64,000 bases of DNA from contig JAZRFM010000014.1 of the NCBI GenBank assembly GCA_045661345.1, positions 5,936-69,935 on the forward strand. Direction: 5' to 3'. Each line of letters starts with the position of its first letter. Positions within the stretch are counted from its first letter, which is position 1. Below, in pieces: positions 26,102 through 35,553 of this stretch. Position numbers and translations under genes: made by a program. Below the pieces are notes generated by a model that was given only the letters and a program-made list of their open reading frames with translations, was not told where the DNA came from and searched no databases. This stretch comes from RUG12461 sp045661345. GTDB taxonomy: Bacteria > Bacillota > Clostridia > Lachnospirales > Lachnospiraceae.

Positions 26102-27610
26102 ATGAAAGAACTGGATGAAATTAAGAAACAGCTCCGGAAGGAGGCGGCGTTTGCGGATGCTGCCAGGATCGTCTCGTTTGATCAGGCGACGGTCTGTCCG
26201 GAAGAGGGCGTGGAAGAAAAAAACGAAATCATAGCGTCGCTGGAACAGCAGGCTTTTTCGCTGCGCCGGGACGAATCATTCCTGCGGAATATCAGAATGG
26301 CTTATGAAAAGCGGGAGAGCCTGGATGAGTGGGATCGCGCCCTGGTGGAGCAGCTGCACCGGAAGGATCTCATCGAGCAGAATATTTCCACGGATCGGGC
26401 GTATGCCTATGCGCTGATTGAAAAGAAAGCCTTTGTGGACTGGATGCAGGCGAAGGAAGCGTCGGATTTTTCCATCTTTCGGGATTCTTTGTCCAGGGTG
26501 ATCGATATCAACCGGGAGAGAAGCGCCCTGCGTGTTGTGGCACCTGAGGAGACCTGGATTCACGGGACATATGACAGGCTTCTGGACAGGTATGAACGGG
26601 GGATGAATGTGGAGATCATCGATCCCTGCTTCGCGGAGTGTGCGGAACGCCTTTCAAAGCTGCTTTCCAGGATTCTGAAAAGCAAAAAGAAGATACGGAC
26701 AGATTTTTTGTCGCGTACTGTTCCGGAGGCGTCACAACGAAAGATGACGGAGTATCTCATGGATCTGCAGGGGTTTGATCCGAAACGGGGGATTTGCTCC
26801 GCATCAGAGCATGCTTATACGGAACGGCTGTCTGCACATGATATCCGGATCACCAGGTATATCCATCCGGGCGGCTTTCTGTCCAACCTCTATACGGTGC
26901 TGCATGAAACGGGACATGCCCTGTTTGACCAGAGACAGCCTGAAAAGAACAACACGTATTTCCTGTATGACGGCAAGACCTTTGGCATGCATGAGTCCGT
27001 CTCCAGGTTTTACGAAAACATTGTGGGAAGATCGGAGGCCTTCCTGAATGCGATTTATCCGAAGCTGCAGGAGCTCATGCCGGAGGCGCTTTCGGATGTT
27101 TCCCCGCGGGAGCTTTATGAAGCGGCGAATCTGGTGGAGCCGTCCCTGATCCGGACAGAAGCGGATGAGGTGACCTATGCCTTTCATGTCATGATCCGCT
27201 ATGAACTGGAGAAAGAGATTTTTGAAGGGACACTGTCGGTGGATCAGCTTCCGGCGGCATGGAATGATCTGTATGAGAAATACCTCGGGATCAGGCCGTC
27301 AGAGGACAGGGACGGGGTGCTGCAGGATGTGCATTGGACCTCTGATTTCGGCTATTTTCCCGCTTATCTGCTGGGTAATTTTTACAATGCGATGTACGTC
27401 AACCGGATGAAACAGGAGATTGATTACGAAGGGGCTCTGGCGACGGGAAATCTTGCCCCGATCAATGACTGGATGACGGAGAAGGTGTTTGCAAACGCAG
27501 ACCGTCAGTCTCCGGCCGAGTGGCTTTTTGCATTGACCGGACGGTCGGTGACGGCCGATGATTTTATGACGTACCTGGAAGAAAAATACGGCGCGCTGTA
27601 TCAATTATAA
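26102..27610 (+). CDS. Carboxypeptidase Taq (M32) family metallopeptidase
   Basis: 502 residues, the normal M32 length. The zinc site HETGHALFDQ (HEXXH) is followed by the family's MHESVSRFYENIVGRS and the Arg-rich RTEADEVTYAFHVMIRYELE. The C-terminal DVHWTSDFGYFPAYLLGN matches the conserved substrate-pocket segment. M32 enzymes are cytosolic, metal-dependent carboxypeptidases of broad specificity. ATG 26102 has GGAGAG upstream; GTG 26096 would overlap that site. It is separated from pta by a terminator. The 115-base gap downstream is GC-rich with no gene. Confidence 0.93.
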   Translation: MKELDEIKKQLRKEAAFADAARIVSFDQATVCPEEGVEEKNEIIASLEQQAFSLRRDESFLRNIRMAYEKRESLDEWDRALVEQLHRKDLIEQNISTDRAYAYALIEKKAFVDWMQAKEASDFSIFRDSLSRVIDINRERSALRVVAPEETWIHGTYDRLLDRYERGMNVEIIDPCFAECAERLSKLLSRILKSKKKIRTDFLSRTVPEASQRKMTEYLMDLQGFDPKRGICSASEHAYTERLSAHDIRITRYIHPGGFLSNLYTVLHETGHALFDQRQPEKNNTYFLYDGKTFGMHESVSRFYENIVGRSEAFLNAIYPKLQELMPEALSDVSPRELYEAANLVEPSLIRTEADEVTYAFHVMIRYELEKEIFEGTLSVDQLPAAWNDLYEKYLGIRPSEDRDGVLQDVHWTSDFGYFPAYLLGNFYNAMYVNRMKQEIDYEGALATGNLAPINDWMTEKVFANADRQSPAEWLFALTGRSVTADDFMTYLEEKYGALYQL

Positions 27611-27725
27611 CCGGGGAAGCGGGTTCATGCGAACGGGCCACGAAGCAGCGGGGCTGAAGCGCCGGAGGGCGCGTGTGTCGGGGAACCGGGTTTGCAGGAG
27701 ATGGTCATAGAGGTGAAAACGGTAG

Positions 27726-29627
27726 ATGGAGAAAGAGATCTTTCAAAAATATATTGAGCGCATGACGGAGATCCGCGTCCTTTCTTCTCCGGAGATGAAG
27801 GATGTGGACGGTGCCGACGGCTACAGCAGGCGCCTGAGGGAAAACTTTCAGCGGATCGGACATCTGGCCGGGAAGAACAGGGAGATGCTGGATCAGGTCA
27901 TTTTTCCCCTGACGGAGTCCGCGGATCTTCTCACGGAGGAGGAGATCACCCTGATCCGGGAGTTTAATGATTCCCTTGTGAATTATATGGCAGTGGAGAA
28001 CCTGGACAGTGCCATCATGTCGCTGCTTTCGGACCGGCTGATGCAGGACGCGGAGCGTAAAGGGGACGAGGGGTATCTGATCCAGGAGCTCCATGAGCAG
28101 GTTGTGGTGTGCCATACCTTCATGTATATGACGGGGCGTATCATCACGAATCAGGAGATCTGCACCCGGTTCAGAGAGCGGGGGCTGGCGGCAGCGTCCC
28201 GCCTGATGGAGTATCTGGATCATGAGAAGTTTGCGGCGTTATCCAAAGAGTCCAAGGATCATGTGCTGATGGTTACGCGTTTTTCGGCCACCCTCCACGG
28301 CTCCTCCGGGGGGACGACTACCGCCCAGGCACATCAGTGGGTGGAGGCACTGGATCGTGCCATGGCAGTGTATGAGGATCCCTTTTACCGGGATGATTAT
28401 CCGGATTACGACTGGGACTACTATCTTTTCCGGACACTGGAATACTACACCGCGATTCTGGATTACACGTATCATATCAAGCCGGATCCGGAGGATCTGA
28501 AAAAGATCGTGGCAGCGGTGGAACGGCAGGAGGCCCTTTACGGGGAAGATGAAAAAAAGTACGGGGAATACTCCTCTTATCCGATGGTGATGATCAGCTA
28601 TTACCTTGCAAAGCACCTGGAGGGTACCTTTCCCACGGAGGAATACAGAAAGAAAGTGCTCGCCCTGTATGCCGGACGGGATCGGAACGCCTATGATTTC
28701 GACAACCTTTTCGTGAACCTGCGATGCCCGATGGATACCATCCTTTCCATGGATCCCACGGGGATGACAGAGAGGGAAAAGGCGCTGACCGGCCGGTTTT
28801 ACCACGATGCCATCGCGTATGTATTCCGGATGCCAAACAGCGGGACGCTGAGCGAGCTGCTGGAGCTCTACACACCGCTGCTGCTGTATTTTGTGGAAAT
28901 ACCCGGCAAGATCACCTTTGAGGAGATGGGACTGCGGTCTCTTGCGGCGTTTCATCCTCCGACCTACGTGCATTCCAGGATGGTCGCCTATCTGTCACGA
29001 TGTATTGCAAACCATCTGCTGTCGACGGAGCCGGCGCATTTTGTGGGGATGCTGGGCTGCAGCGATGTTGCGGAGGTGCAAAAGAAACGTGACGACATTC
29101 TCTCCTTTACGTTTCATGCGGCACTCTGCCATGACTTCGGCAAGCTGCCCATGATCGATACCATTTTTATTTACGGCAGACGGCTTCTGGATTTTGAATT
29201 TGAAAATATCAGACAGCACCCGGATCTGGGCGCGCGTCTTCTGGGAAGGAATGAGTCCACCAGACGGTATCTGGATGTGGCGCGGGGACATCACCGCTGG
29301 TATGACAATTCCCACGGGTACCCGGAAACCTTTGATACGTCAAAGAGCCAGATCAAGACCATTATCGATATCGTCGCCTGTGCGGACTGCCTGGATGCCG
29401 CGACGGATACCATCGGGCGAAGCTACAATCAGGGAAAGACCCTGGCAGATTTTCAGTCGGAGCTGAAGGAGGGGAGCGGTACCCGCTACGCGCCGTACCT
29501 GTATCCGCTTTTTCAGCGTCCCGAGGTACAGGAGGATCTGCACTATCTTCTGACCGAGGGAAGGCAGAACAATTATAAAAACACGTACCTGCTGCTTTTG
29601 CATGTCCAGGAACTGGCGGAGTCATAA
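27726..29627 (+). CDS. HD-GYP-like domain protein, first of a tandem pair
   Basis: 633 residues, no membrane segment. About 390 helical residues, which I do not recognise, precede a C-terminal HD-GYP-like domain: HPPTYVHSRMVAYLSRC, ALCHDFGKLPMID (intact HD pair), RQHPDLGARLL, GHHRWYDNSHGYPE and ADCLDAATDTIGRSY. The GYP signature is altered from HHExxDGxGYP (Glu to Arg, DG to DN), so cyclic-di-GMP hydrolysis is likely but not certain. The C-terminus GTRYAPYLYPLFQRPEVQED is shared with the next gene. ATG 27726 follows a modest AGAGGTGA site. Confidence 0.8.
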   Translation: MEKEIFQKYIERMTEIRVLSSPEMKDVDGADGYSRRLRENFQRIGHLAGKNREMLDQVIFPLTESADLLTEEEITLIREFNDSLVNYMAVENLDSAIMSLLSDRLMQDAERKGDEGYLIQELHEQVVVCHTFMYMTGRIITNQEICTRFRERGLAAASRLMEYLDHEKFAALSKESKDHVLMVTRFSATLHGSSGGTTTAQAHQWVEALDRAMAVYEDPFYRDDYPDYDWDYYLFRTLEYYTAILDYTYHIKPDPEDLKKIVAAVERQEALYGEDEKKYGEYSSYPMVMISYYLAKHLEGTFPTEEYRKKVLALYAGRDRNAYDFDNLFVNLRCPMDTILSMDPTGMTEREKALTGRFYHDAIAYVFRMPNSGTLSELLELYTPLLLYFVEIPGKITFEEMGLRSLAAFHPPTYVHSRMVAYLSRCIANHLLSTEPAHFVGMLGCSDVAEVQKKRDDILSFTFHAALCHDFGKLPMIDTIFIYGRRLLDFEFENIRQHPDLGARLLGRNESTRRYLDVARGHHRWYDNSHGYPETFDTSKSQIKTIIDIVACADCLDAATDTIGRSYNQGKTLADFQSELKEGSGTRYAPYLYPLFQRPEVQEDLHYLLTEGRQNNYKNTYLLLLHVQELAES

Positions 29628-29630
29628 TTC

Positions 29631-31544
29631 GTGGATTACGGGAAAATTAGGGAAGAATTAAAAGAATATGTGGATAAGATCTCAGAGATTCGCGTCCTGT
29701 CCGCGGTTCGGATGGACAGGATGGCGGGAGCCGGTGCATATGCGATGAAGCTTCGCAGCGACTATCAGGAGATCGGTGTGCTGGGGGAGCGGTGCCGTCA
29801 GATTCTGGAGGAGACGCTGTATCCGCTGATCCGTACGAAGGAGCACATGCCGGAGGAGGCCATGTTTGCTCTGCAGGAATTCTGTGATGAGCTGCTGGAA
29901 CCGGCCTCCGGGGAGGAGCTGGATCTTTTTCTGCTTTTTGAGGTGTCCGAGCGCCTGCTGAAGGAATTTGCATTCCGTGATCATTTTGACGGGTACGCAA
30001 AACAACTGAACATGCACATCAGCGTCTGTTATGCCAATGTCAACCGGACGGCGCGCATTACGGTGGACCGGAAGCTTTGTACCTTCTTCCGGGACAAGGG
30101 GCTGCTGGCGGCCATGATCGCCCGTGAGATCCTGTATGATAAGGAGCGTTTTTCTGCCCTGAGTGACTCCGCGAAAACGTATATCCTGCGTGCCTGCCGT
30201 TTTTATTCCGCTCTGTATGACACTTTTTTTGCCGAGCCGGAAACGAATATCGCGAGGTTTGAGGCGCTGACCGATGCATATGAGATTTCGAAGGATCCCT
30301 TTTATCTGGCGCAGGTACCGGCGTACCCCTGGGAGCTGCACCGGTGCAGATGCTTAGAACACATGGGGCAGCTTACAGAGCGGGGAGACCGCTGGCAGTT
30401 TACAAAGGAGCAGTGCAGGGAGATCCGGGGCTATCTCAGGGAGCTTGAGACCCAGTGGGAGGCGGATCCGGAAAGGGTCCGGGCCGTGATCCCGGAGGTA
30501 CATTACCGGCTGATTCTGCTGCGGAATTCCTATTTTGCCGGTGAGATCGAAAAAAGCACCTATCAGGAGGGGCTGCTGAAGCTGTACGAACAATATGCGG
30601 ATTACAGCTATGATATGTACGCCGTACAGCATAATCTGCTGATCCCGACGGAGTATCTCCTGACGCTGCAGGGAGAACATATATCCGTCCGGGAGGAGAC
30701 GACGCTGCGGATCCTCTATGACCGGGTGATTGACTACATTCTGAAGTCCGTCAATATGGATGCCTTCAACTATCTGCAGGAATATCTGATGGGATTTCTG
30801 GAGAGCTTTCTTGAGATCCCCGGGGTGATGACGTTTGACGAGATGGGGCTGTACTGCCTTGCGGCCCTGCATCCTCCCACCTATGTCCATACCCTTCAGG
30901 TGGCGGAGATCAGCCGTTGTCTGATGGAGCATCTGGGCCGCCGCTTTCCGGGGGTGCTCCTGACGGAATACGGGTATGCCGATGCGGAGGCGGTCTTTTC
31001 CGATCTGCCCCGGCTGATCAGCGAGATCTACCGGGATGCCCTCTGTTTTGATTTCGGGAAGCTTACCATGGTGGACAGTGTCTTTACCTACGGACGGGAG
31101 CTGCTGGAGCATGAACGAAGGATCATAGAATTACATCCCCAGATCGGCGCGGCCATGCTTTCACGCTACAGCTCGACCCGGAGCAGTGCGGCGCTGGCGG
31201 CGTGCCATCATGTCTGGTATGACGGGACTGCGGGGTATCCGAAAACAACGGAGAAGACGGATGCGGTCAAAAACGGGATCCTGGCCGCCGCGGACAGCAT
31301 AGATGCCGCAACAGATTCCATCGGACGGAGCTATCAGAAGACCAAAACCCTTGCCGAAATCTGCGGAGAGATTTTGGAGGGGGCGGGGACACGGTATGCG
31401 CCGTTTTTGAAACCGCTGCTGGCGGAGAGAGCCGTACAGGAGGATCTTGCCTATCTTCTGGAGGAAGGCAGGCAGGAACAGTACAGGAAGGCTTATTATC
31501 TTCTGACGCGTGTGAGAAACCGGCTGCAGAGTGACGGCAGGTAA
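29631..31544 (+). CDS. HD-GYP-like paralogue with altered HD motif
   Basis: 637 residues, co-linear with the preceding gene over its full length (ISEIRVLSAVRMD matches ITEIRVLSSPEMK; GTRYAPFLKPLL matches GTRYAPYLYPLF), so the pair arose by duplication. The key HD reads ALCFDFGKLTMVD: the metal-binding His is Phe, while the Asp remains. Other ligands persist (HPPTYVHTLQVAE, ELHPQIGAAML, ACHHVWYDGTAGYPK). It may be a catalytically dead partner or a sensor. GTG 29631 lies 3 bases after the first gene's stop with only a weak GGCGGAG site, suggesting translational coupling. Confidence 0.8.
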   Translation: MDYGKIREELKEYVDKISEIRVLSAVRMDRMAGAGAYAMKLRSDYQEIGVLGERCRQILEETLYPLIRTKEHMPEEAMFALQEFCDELLEPASGEELDLFLLFEVSERLLKEFAFRDHFDGYAKQLNMHISVCYANVNRTARITVDRKLCTFFRDKGLLAAMIAREILYDKERFSALSDSAKTYILRACRFYSALYDTFFAEPETNIARFEALTDAYEISKDPFYLAQVPAYPWELHRCRCLEHMGQLTERGDRWQFTKEQCREIRGYLRELETQWEADPERVRAVIPEVHYRLILLRNSYFAGEIEKSTYQEGLLKLYEQYADYSYDMYAVQHNLLIPTEYLLTLQGEHISVREETTLRILYDRVIDYILKSVNMDAFNYLQEYLMGFLESFLEIPGVMTFDEMGLYCLAALHPPTYVHTLQVAEISRCLMEHLGRRFPGVLLTEYGYADAEAVFSDLPRLISEIYRDALCFDFGKLTMVDSVFTYGRELLEHERRIIELHPQIGAAMLSRYSSTRSSAALAACHHVWYDGTAGYPKTTEKTDAVKNGILAAADSIDAATDSIGRSYQKTKTLAEICGEILEGAGTRYAPFLKPLLAERAVQEDLAYLLEEGRQEQYRKAYYLLTRVRNRLQSDGR

Positions 31545-31614
31545 AAAAGGCGTGTGTTTCGCCTGCAGGACTGCTATAATAAATATATGTATATGACGAG
31601 AGGGGGCCGGCGGT

Positions 31615-32118
31615 TTGAAGATTTCCTTTGATCTGGATGATGTGCTTTTCGTTTCACCGAAAGATTATGAAACGGAGCCTCCTTTGCGCTTTCCGCTGAA
31701 CCGCATCTTCCCGGAACGGCTGCGGAAGGGGACGATAGATCTGATCCGCTCCCTGCAGGACGAGGGCTTTGAAGTCTGGGTGTATACCTCCTCCTTCCGT
31801 GCGGATGTGTATATCAAAACCATGTTCCGCCATTACGGCATCAGGTTTGACGGGATCATCAACGGTCAACGCCATAAAAAAGAGATACAGGCAGGCAGTC
31901 CCAAGCCGCTGCCCCAGAAGATGCCGCACCTGTATCACATCGCGCTTCATATCGATGATGATGACGCGGTTCTTGCAAACGGCAAGCAGTACGGGTTTCG
32001 CACGTTTAAGGTTTTTGAGCCGGATGACCAGTGGGTGGAGAAAGTGCTGGCAGAGGCGAACCGGGTACGTTCGCTGGAAGAGCGGGCTGTAAACCGGAGA
32101 AAAGAGAAACAGACCTGA
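31615..32118 (+). CDS. HAD-superfamily hydrolase, small
   Basis: 167 residues. HAD motif I is SFDLDDVLF near the N-terminus, motif II is VWVYTSSFRADV, the lysine of motif III is in SPKPLPQK, and motif IV is HIDDDDAVLANG. Cytosolic phosphatase or nucleotidase with only a minimal cap. The substrate cannot be told. The start appears to be TTG 31615, 9 bases after GAGGGGG; the nearby ATG at 31593 is out of frame. TATAAT at 31575-31580 is a possible -10 box without a clear -35. Confidence 0.75.
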   Translation: MKISFDLDDVLFVSPKDYETEPPLRFPLNRIFPERLRKGTIDLIRSLQDEGFEVWVYTSSFRADVYIKTMFRHYGIRFDGIINGQRHKKEIQAGSPKPLPQKMPHLYHIALHIDDDDAVLANGKQYGFRTFKVFEPDDQWVEKVLAEANRVRSLEERAVNRRKEKQT

Positions 32119-32133
32119 CAAAAAGGAGAAAAA

Positions 32134-32469
32134 ATGGAGCAGAAAAAGCTTGACCGGAAAAAGGAGTCCATAGAGAGTTACTTTGTCAAATACGGCGCGG
32201 TTCCGGTGGAAACCAAAAATCAAGAAAAGCTCGGATTGCGCACCACCTTTGAACAGGGCGGGGTCTATTACCGTATGGATGAGTCGGAGATTGACGGCAG
32301 GATCTTTCTGGTTGTCAGCGCGGCGGACGACCCGAAGTTTGCCGACGTCGGCGTGATGGAAGAGGTAGCTGCTTTCCCCGCGGATCTCACGGAAGAGCAG
32401 CTGGAAAAAGAGGTTCGTTATATTCTTGAGGTCGAGCCTTACCCGGATGATTATCCGGATTATGACTGA
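32134..32469 (+). CDS. Small acidic protein of unknown function
   Basis: 111 residues, soluble, acidic, ending PYPDDYPDYD. A helical start (MEQKKLDRKKESIESYFVKY) is followed by short strands (LRTTFEQGGVYYRMDESEI, GRIFLVVSAADDPKFADVG). AAAAGGAG precedes ATG 32134. It lies 15 bases after the HAD gene and 15 bases before ispF, so it is part of this operon. I do not recognise the family. Confidence 0.65.
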   Translation: MEQKKLDRKKESIESYFVKYGAVPVETKNQEKLGLRTTFEQGGVYYRMDESEIDGRIFLVVSAADDPKFADVGVMEEVAAFPADLTEEQLEKEVRYILEVEPYPDDYPDYD

Positions 32470-32484
32470 AGGAGGGAAGACGCT

Positions 32485-33009
32485 ATGCGGGTCGGAATGG
32501 GATATGACGTGCATAAGCTGGTGGAGGGCAGAAAGCTGATCCTCGGCGGCGTGCAGATCCCTCACAGCCTTGGCCTCCTCGGACATTCCGATGCGGATGT
32601 ACTGACGCATGCGGTGATGGACGCGCTGCTTGGCGCCGCAGGCTTGCATGATATCGGCACGCATTTTCCGGACACGGATCCGGCGTACGCGGGAGCGGAC
32701 AGCATCGTGCTGCTTCGCCGGGTGGGCGGTCTTTTGACAGAGCAGGGGTATACCGTCGGCAACATCGATGCCACTGTGATCGCACAGCGTCCGAAGCTGC
32801 GCCCTTATATCGAGGAAATGGAGAAACGGATGGCAGATGCTCTGCAGATCGATGTTTCTCAGATCAATATCAAAGCCACGACGGAGGAAGGTCTTGGCTT
32901 TACAGGAAAGGAAGAAGGGATCTCTGCACAGGCGGTGGCACTCGTCGAAAACTTCTATGAAAGCAGCGCCCCGGTACCGGGCTGCGCGAACTGTCCCCGG
33001 AGATCATAA
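32485..33009 (+). CDS. ispF: 2-C-methyl-D-erythritol 2,4-cyclodiphosphate synthase
   Basis: MEP pathway enzyme, next after IspE. 174 residues, slightly longer than usual at the C-terminus. Metal and active-site motifs: GYDVHKL (Asp and His), LGHSDADVLTHAVMDALLGA, DIGTHFPDTDP and IKATTEEGLGFTGKEEGI. The tail PVPGCANCPRRS is an extra segment beyond the family core. The SD is GGAGGG before ATG 32485. cysE follows with a 6-base gap. Confidence 0.96.
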   Translation: MRVGMGYDVHKLVEGRKLILGGVQIPHSLGLLGHSDADVLTHAVMDALLGAAGLHDIGTHFPDTDPAYAGADSIVLLRRVGGLLTEQGYTVGNIDATVIAQRPKLRPYIEEMEKRMADALQIDVSQINIKATTEEGLGFTGKEEGISAQAVALVENFYESSAPVPGCANCPRRS

Positions 33010-33015
33010 CAGATC

Positions 33016-33720
33016 ATGGGATTGATACGGGAAATTCGGGAAGAATATGAGGTGATCAGAAAACGCGACCCGGCGATCCATTCGATCCGGGAGGTTTTTT
33101 TGTACCCGTCCTTTCGGGTGATGCGAGCCTATCGCAGGGCACACCGTGCCTATTTAAAAGGGCATTACTTTCTTGCACGCTGGATTTCCCAGCGGGCAAC
33201 ACAGAAAACCAACATCGAGATCCATCCCGGCGCGACGATTGGAAAAGGGTTTTTCATTGACCACGGCACCGGCGTCATCATCGGAGAGACCTCCGTGATC
33301 GGCGACAATGTGACGCTCTATCAGGGTGTGACCCTGGGCGGAACGGGCAAGGAAACCGGGAAACGGCATCCGACGCTGGAGAACAATGTCATGATCAGCG
33401 CGGGCGCCAAGATCCTCGGATCCATTACCATCGGAGAAAACAGCAAGGTTGGCGCCGGTTCCGTCGTGATCAGGGATGTACCGCCCAACTGTACCGTGGT
33501 GGGCGTGCCCGGACGCGTGGTGCGGCGCAACAACCAGCGGATCTGCTGTGAAGACATGGATCAGGTGGATCTGCCGGATCCGGTATGGGAGGATATCTGC
33601 GTGCTGCAGCGTGAGCATTCGGCGCTCATTAACCGGGTACTGGATCTGGAGCGGCAGACGAAACAGCTGCAGGAAATGCTTGCAAAGAAAGAAGAGGAAT
33701 CAGGACATGAAGATTTATAA
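33016..33720 (+). CDS. cysE: Serine O-acetyltransferase
   Basis: Makes O-acetylserine for cysteine synthesis. 234 residues. The left-handed beta-helix hexapeptide repeats span IEIHPGATIGKGFFIDHGTG to GAGSVVIRDVPPNCTVVGVPGRVV, with catalytic His in IDHGTGVIIGET and RHPTLEN. The N-terminal helical domain is short, as in the Firmicutes EpsC-like type. The last 14 bases overlap cysS. Coupling serine acetylation to cysteinyl-tRNA synthetase in one operon is also seen in Bacillus, where a T-box controls it; no T-box lies between ispF and cysE here. Confidence 0.95.
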   Translation: MGLIREIREEYEVIRKRDPAIHSIREVFLYPSFRVMRAYRRAHRAYLKGHYFLARWISQRATQKTNIEIHPGATIGKGFFIDHGTGVIIGETSVIGDNVTLYQGVTLGGTGKETGKRHPTLENNVMISAGAKILGSITIGENSKVGAGSVVIRDVPPNCTVVGVPGRVVRRNNQRICCEDMDQVDLPDPVWEDICVLQREHSALINRVLDLERQTKQLQEMLAKKEEESGHEDL

Positions 33721-35113
33721 TACCTTATCCAGAAAAAAAGAAGAGTTCACCCCTCTTCGGGAAAAAAAGCTCTCCATGTATGTCTGCGGACCCACCGTCT
33801 ATAATCTGATCCATATCGGCAATGCCAGACCCATGATCGTATTCGATACCTTCCGCCGGTATATGGAGTACAAAGGATACGAGGTCAACTACGTATCCAA
33901 TTTTACGGATGTGGATGACAAAATCATCAAAAAGGCGAATGAGGAAGGCGTTTCCTCCTCCGAGATCAGTGAACGCTATATCGCGGAATGCAAAAAGGAC
34001 ATGGAGTCCCTCAACGTGAAGCCGGCCACGACCCACCCGAAGGCGACAGAGGAGATCGACGGGATGATCGACATGATTAAGACGCTGATCGAGAAGGGCT
34101 ACGCCTATGTCGCGGAGGACGGCACGGTCTATTACAGAACCAGACAGTTCAAGGATTACGGGAAGCTCTCCCATAAGAATATCGACGACCTGGAGGGCGG
34201 GCACCGGGATATTAAGGTGACCGGGGAGCTGAAGGAGGATGCCCTTGATTTCGTCCTCTGGAAGCCGAAAAAAGAAGGGGAGCCCTACTGGGAATCACCC
34301 TGGGGACAGGGGCGGCCGGGCTGGCATATCGAGTGCTCCGTCATGAGCCGCAAGTATCTCGGCGATACCATCGATATCCATGCCGGCGGGGAGGATCTGA
34401 TTTTCCCCCATCATGAAAACGAGATCGCCCAGTCCGAGGCCGCGAACGGCGTGCCCTTTGCCCATTACTGGATGCACAACGGATTTTTGAATATCGACCA
34501 TCAGAAGATGAGCAAATCCGCCGGCAACTTTTTTACGGTGCGGGAGATTCTGGAGAAGTACGATCCCCAGGTGGTGCGGTTTTTCATGCTGTCCGCCCAC
34601 TACAGGAGTCCCCTGAACTTTTCCGCGGAGCTGATGGATGCGGCTGCGGCGGGGCTGGAGCGCATCGTGACGGCGGCGGATAATCTGACCTACCTGATCA
34701 AAAACGCAAAGAAAGAGGGTATGACCGACGGGGAAAGGGAGTGGCTTTCCGGGACCGCGGCTTTCGTGCAGCGGTTTGAGGATGCCATGGAGGACGACTG
34801 CAATACGGCGGATGCCGTTTCCGCGGTTTTCGAGCTCGTGCGCTATGTGAATCAGAATGCGTCCTCCGACTGTTCGCAGGAATTTCTGACCGCCCTCAAA
34901 GAGAAGCTGACGACGCTTTGCGGGGTGCTCGGCATCGTGACGGAGAGAGAAGAGATCCTGCTGGACAGCGAGATCGAGCAACTCATAGAGGAACGGCAGA
35001 ACGCGCGGAAGGAAAAGAATTTCGCGAAAGCCGATGAGATCAGAGACACGCTCCTTGCGAAGGGGATCATTCTGGAAGACACCAGAGAGGGTGTGAAGTG
35101 GAAGAAAGCTTAA
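33707..35113 (+). CDS. cysS: Cysteinyl-tRNA synthetase
   Basis: Class I synthetase, 468 residues. Zinc and HIGH region: MYVCGPTVYNLIHIGNARP. The KMSKS equivalent is HQKMSKSAGNFFTVRE, and the zinc ligands continue at WHIECSVMS and HHENEIAQSEA. ATG 33707 lies inside the end of cysE (14-base overlap) with AGAGGA upstream; the longer frame from 33476 is only open sequence inside cysE. The stop overlaps the GTG of the mini-RNase III gene by 16 bases. Confidence 0.97.
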   Translation: MKIYNTLSRKKEEFTPLREKKLSMYVCGPTVYNLIHIGNARPMIVFDTFRRYMEYKGYEVNYVSNFTDVDDKIIKKANEEGVSSSEISERYIAECKKDMESLNVKPATTHPKATEEIDGMIDMIKTLIEKGYAYVAEDGTVYYRTRQFKDYGKLSHKNIDDLEGGHRDIKVTGELKEDALDFVLWKPKKEGEPYWESPWGQGRPGWHIECSVMSRKYLGDTIDIHAGGEDLIFPHHENEIAQSEAANGVPFAHYWMHNGFLNIDHQKMSKSAGNFFTVREILEKYDPQVVRFFMLSAHYRSPLNFSAELMDAAAAGLERIVTAADNLTYLIKNAKKEGMTDGEREWLSGTAAFVQRFEDAMEDDCNTADAVSAVFELVRYVNQNASSDCSQEFLTALKEKLTTLCGVLGIVTEREEILLDSEIEQLIEERQNARKEKNFAKADEIRDTLLAKGIILEDTREGVKWKKA

Positions 35114-35553
35114 AGGGATTTGATTCCTACATCCGGGAGACCTTCGGGATCCGGGATGTGGATGTGCAGACATATTCGCCCCTGACGCTGGCCTTCATCG
35201 GAGACGGGATTTATGATCTTGTCATCCGTACCATCGTGGTCGGAAAGGGAAATACCAGACCGTCCCGTCTTCACCATGAGACCGCCTCCATGGTGAAAGC
35301 GTCCGCACAGGCCAGATATATGGATGTGATCGAGCCCATGCTGACGCCGGAGGAGGAGACGGTCTTCAGACGCGGACGCAATGCCAATTCTCCCACCATG
35401 GCAAAAAACGCGTCCATGGCGGACTATCGGAGAGCCACCGGCTTTGAAGCCCTGATGGGATATCTGTATCTGACGGATCGGATCGACCGGATGCTGGATC
35501 TGGTAAAGACCGCATTATCCAAACAACAAGCCGAACAGGAACCCAGGATATGA
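35098..35553 (+). CDS. mrnC: Mini-ribonuclease 3
   Basis: 151 residues: an RNase III catalytic domain without the double-stranded-RNA-binding domain. It matures 23S rRNA ends in Bacillus. Visible motifs: SPLTLAFIGDGIYDLVIRT, RPSRLHHETASMVKASAQA, RRGRNANSPTMAKNASMADYRRATGFEALMGYLYL, with the acidic catalytic residues in IGDGIYD and FEALMGYL. The start is GTG 35098 within cysS. The stop overlaps rlmB by an ATGA. Gene order matches other Firmicutes. Confidence 0.93.
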   Translation: MEESLKGFDSYIRETFGIRDVDVQTYSPLTLAFIGDGIYDLVIRTIVVGKGNTRPSRLHHETASMVKASAQARYMDVIEPMLTPEEETVFRRGRNANSPTMAKNASMADYRRATGFEALMGYLYLTDRIDRMLDLVKTALSKQQAEQEPRI

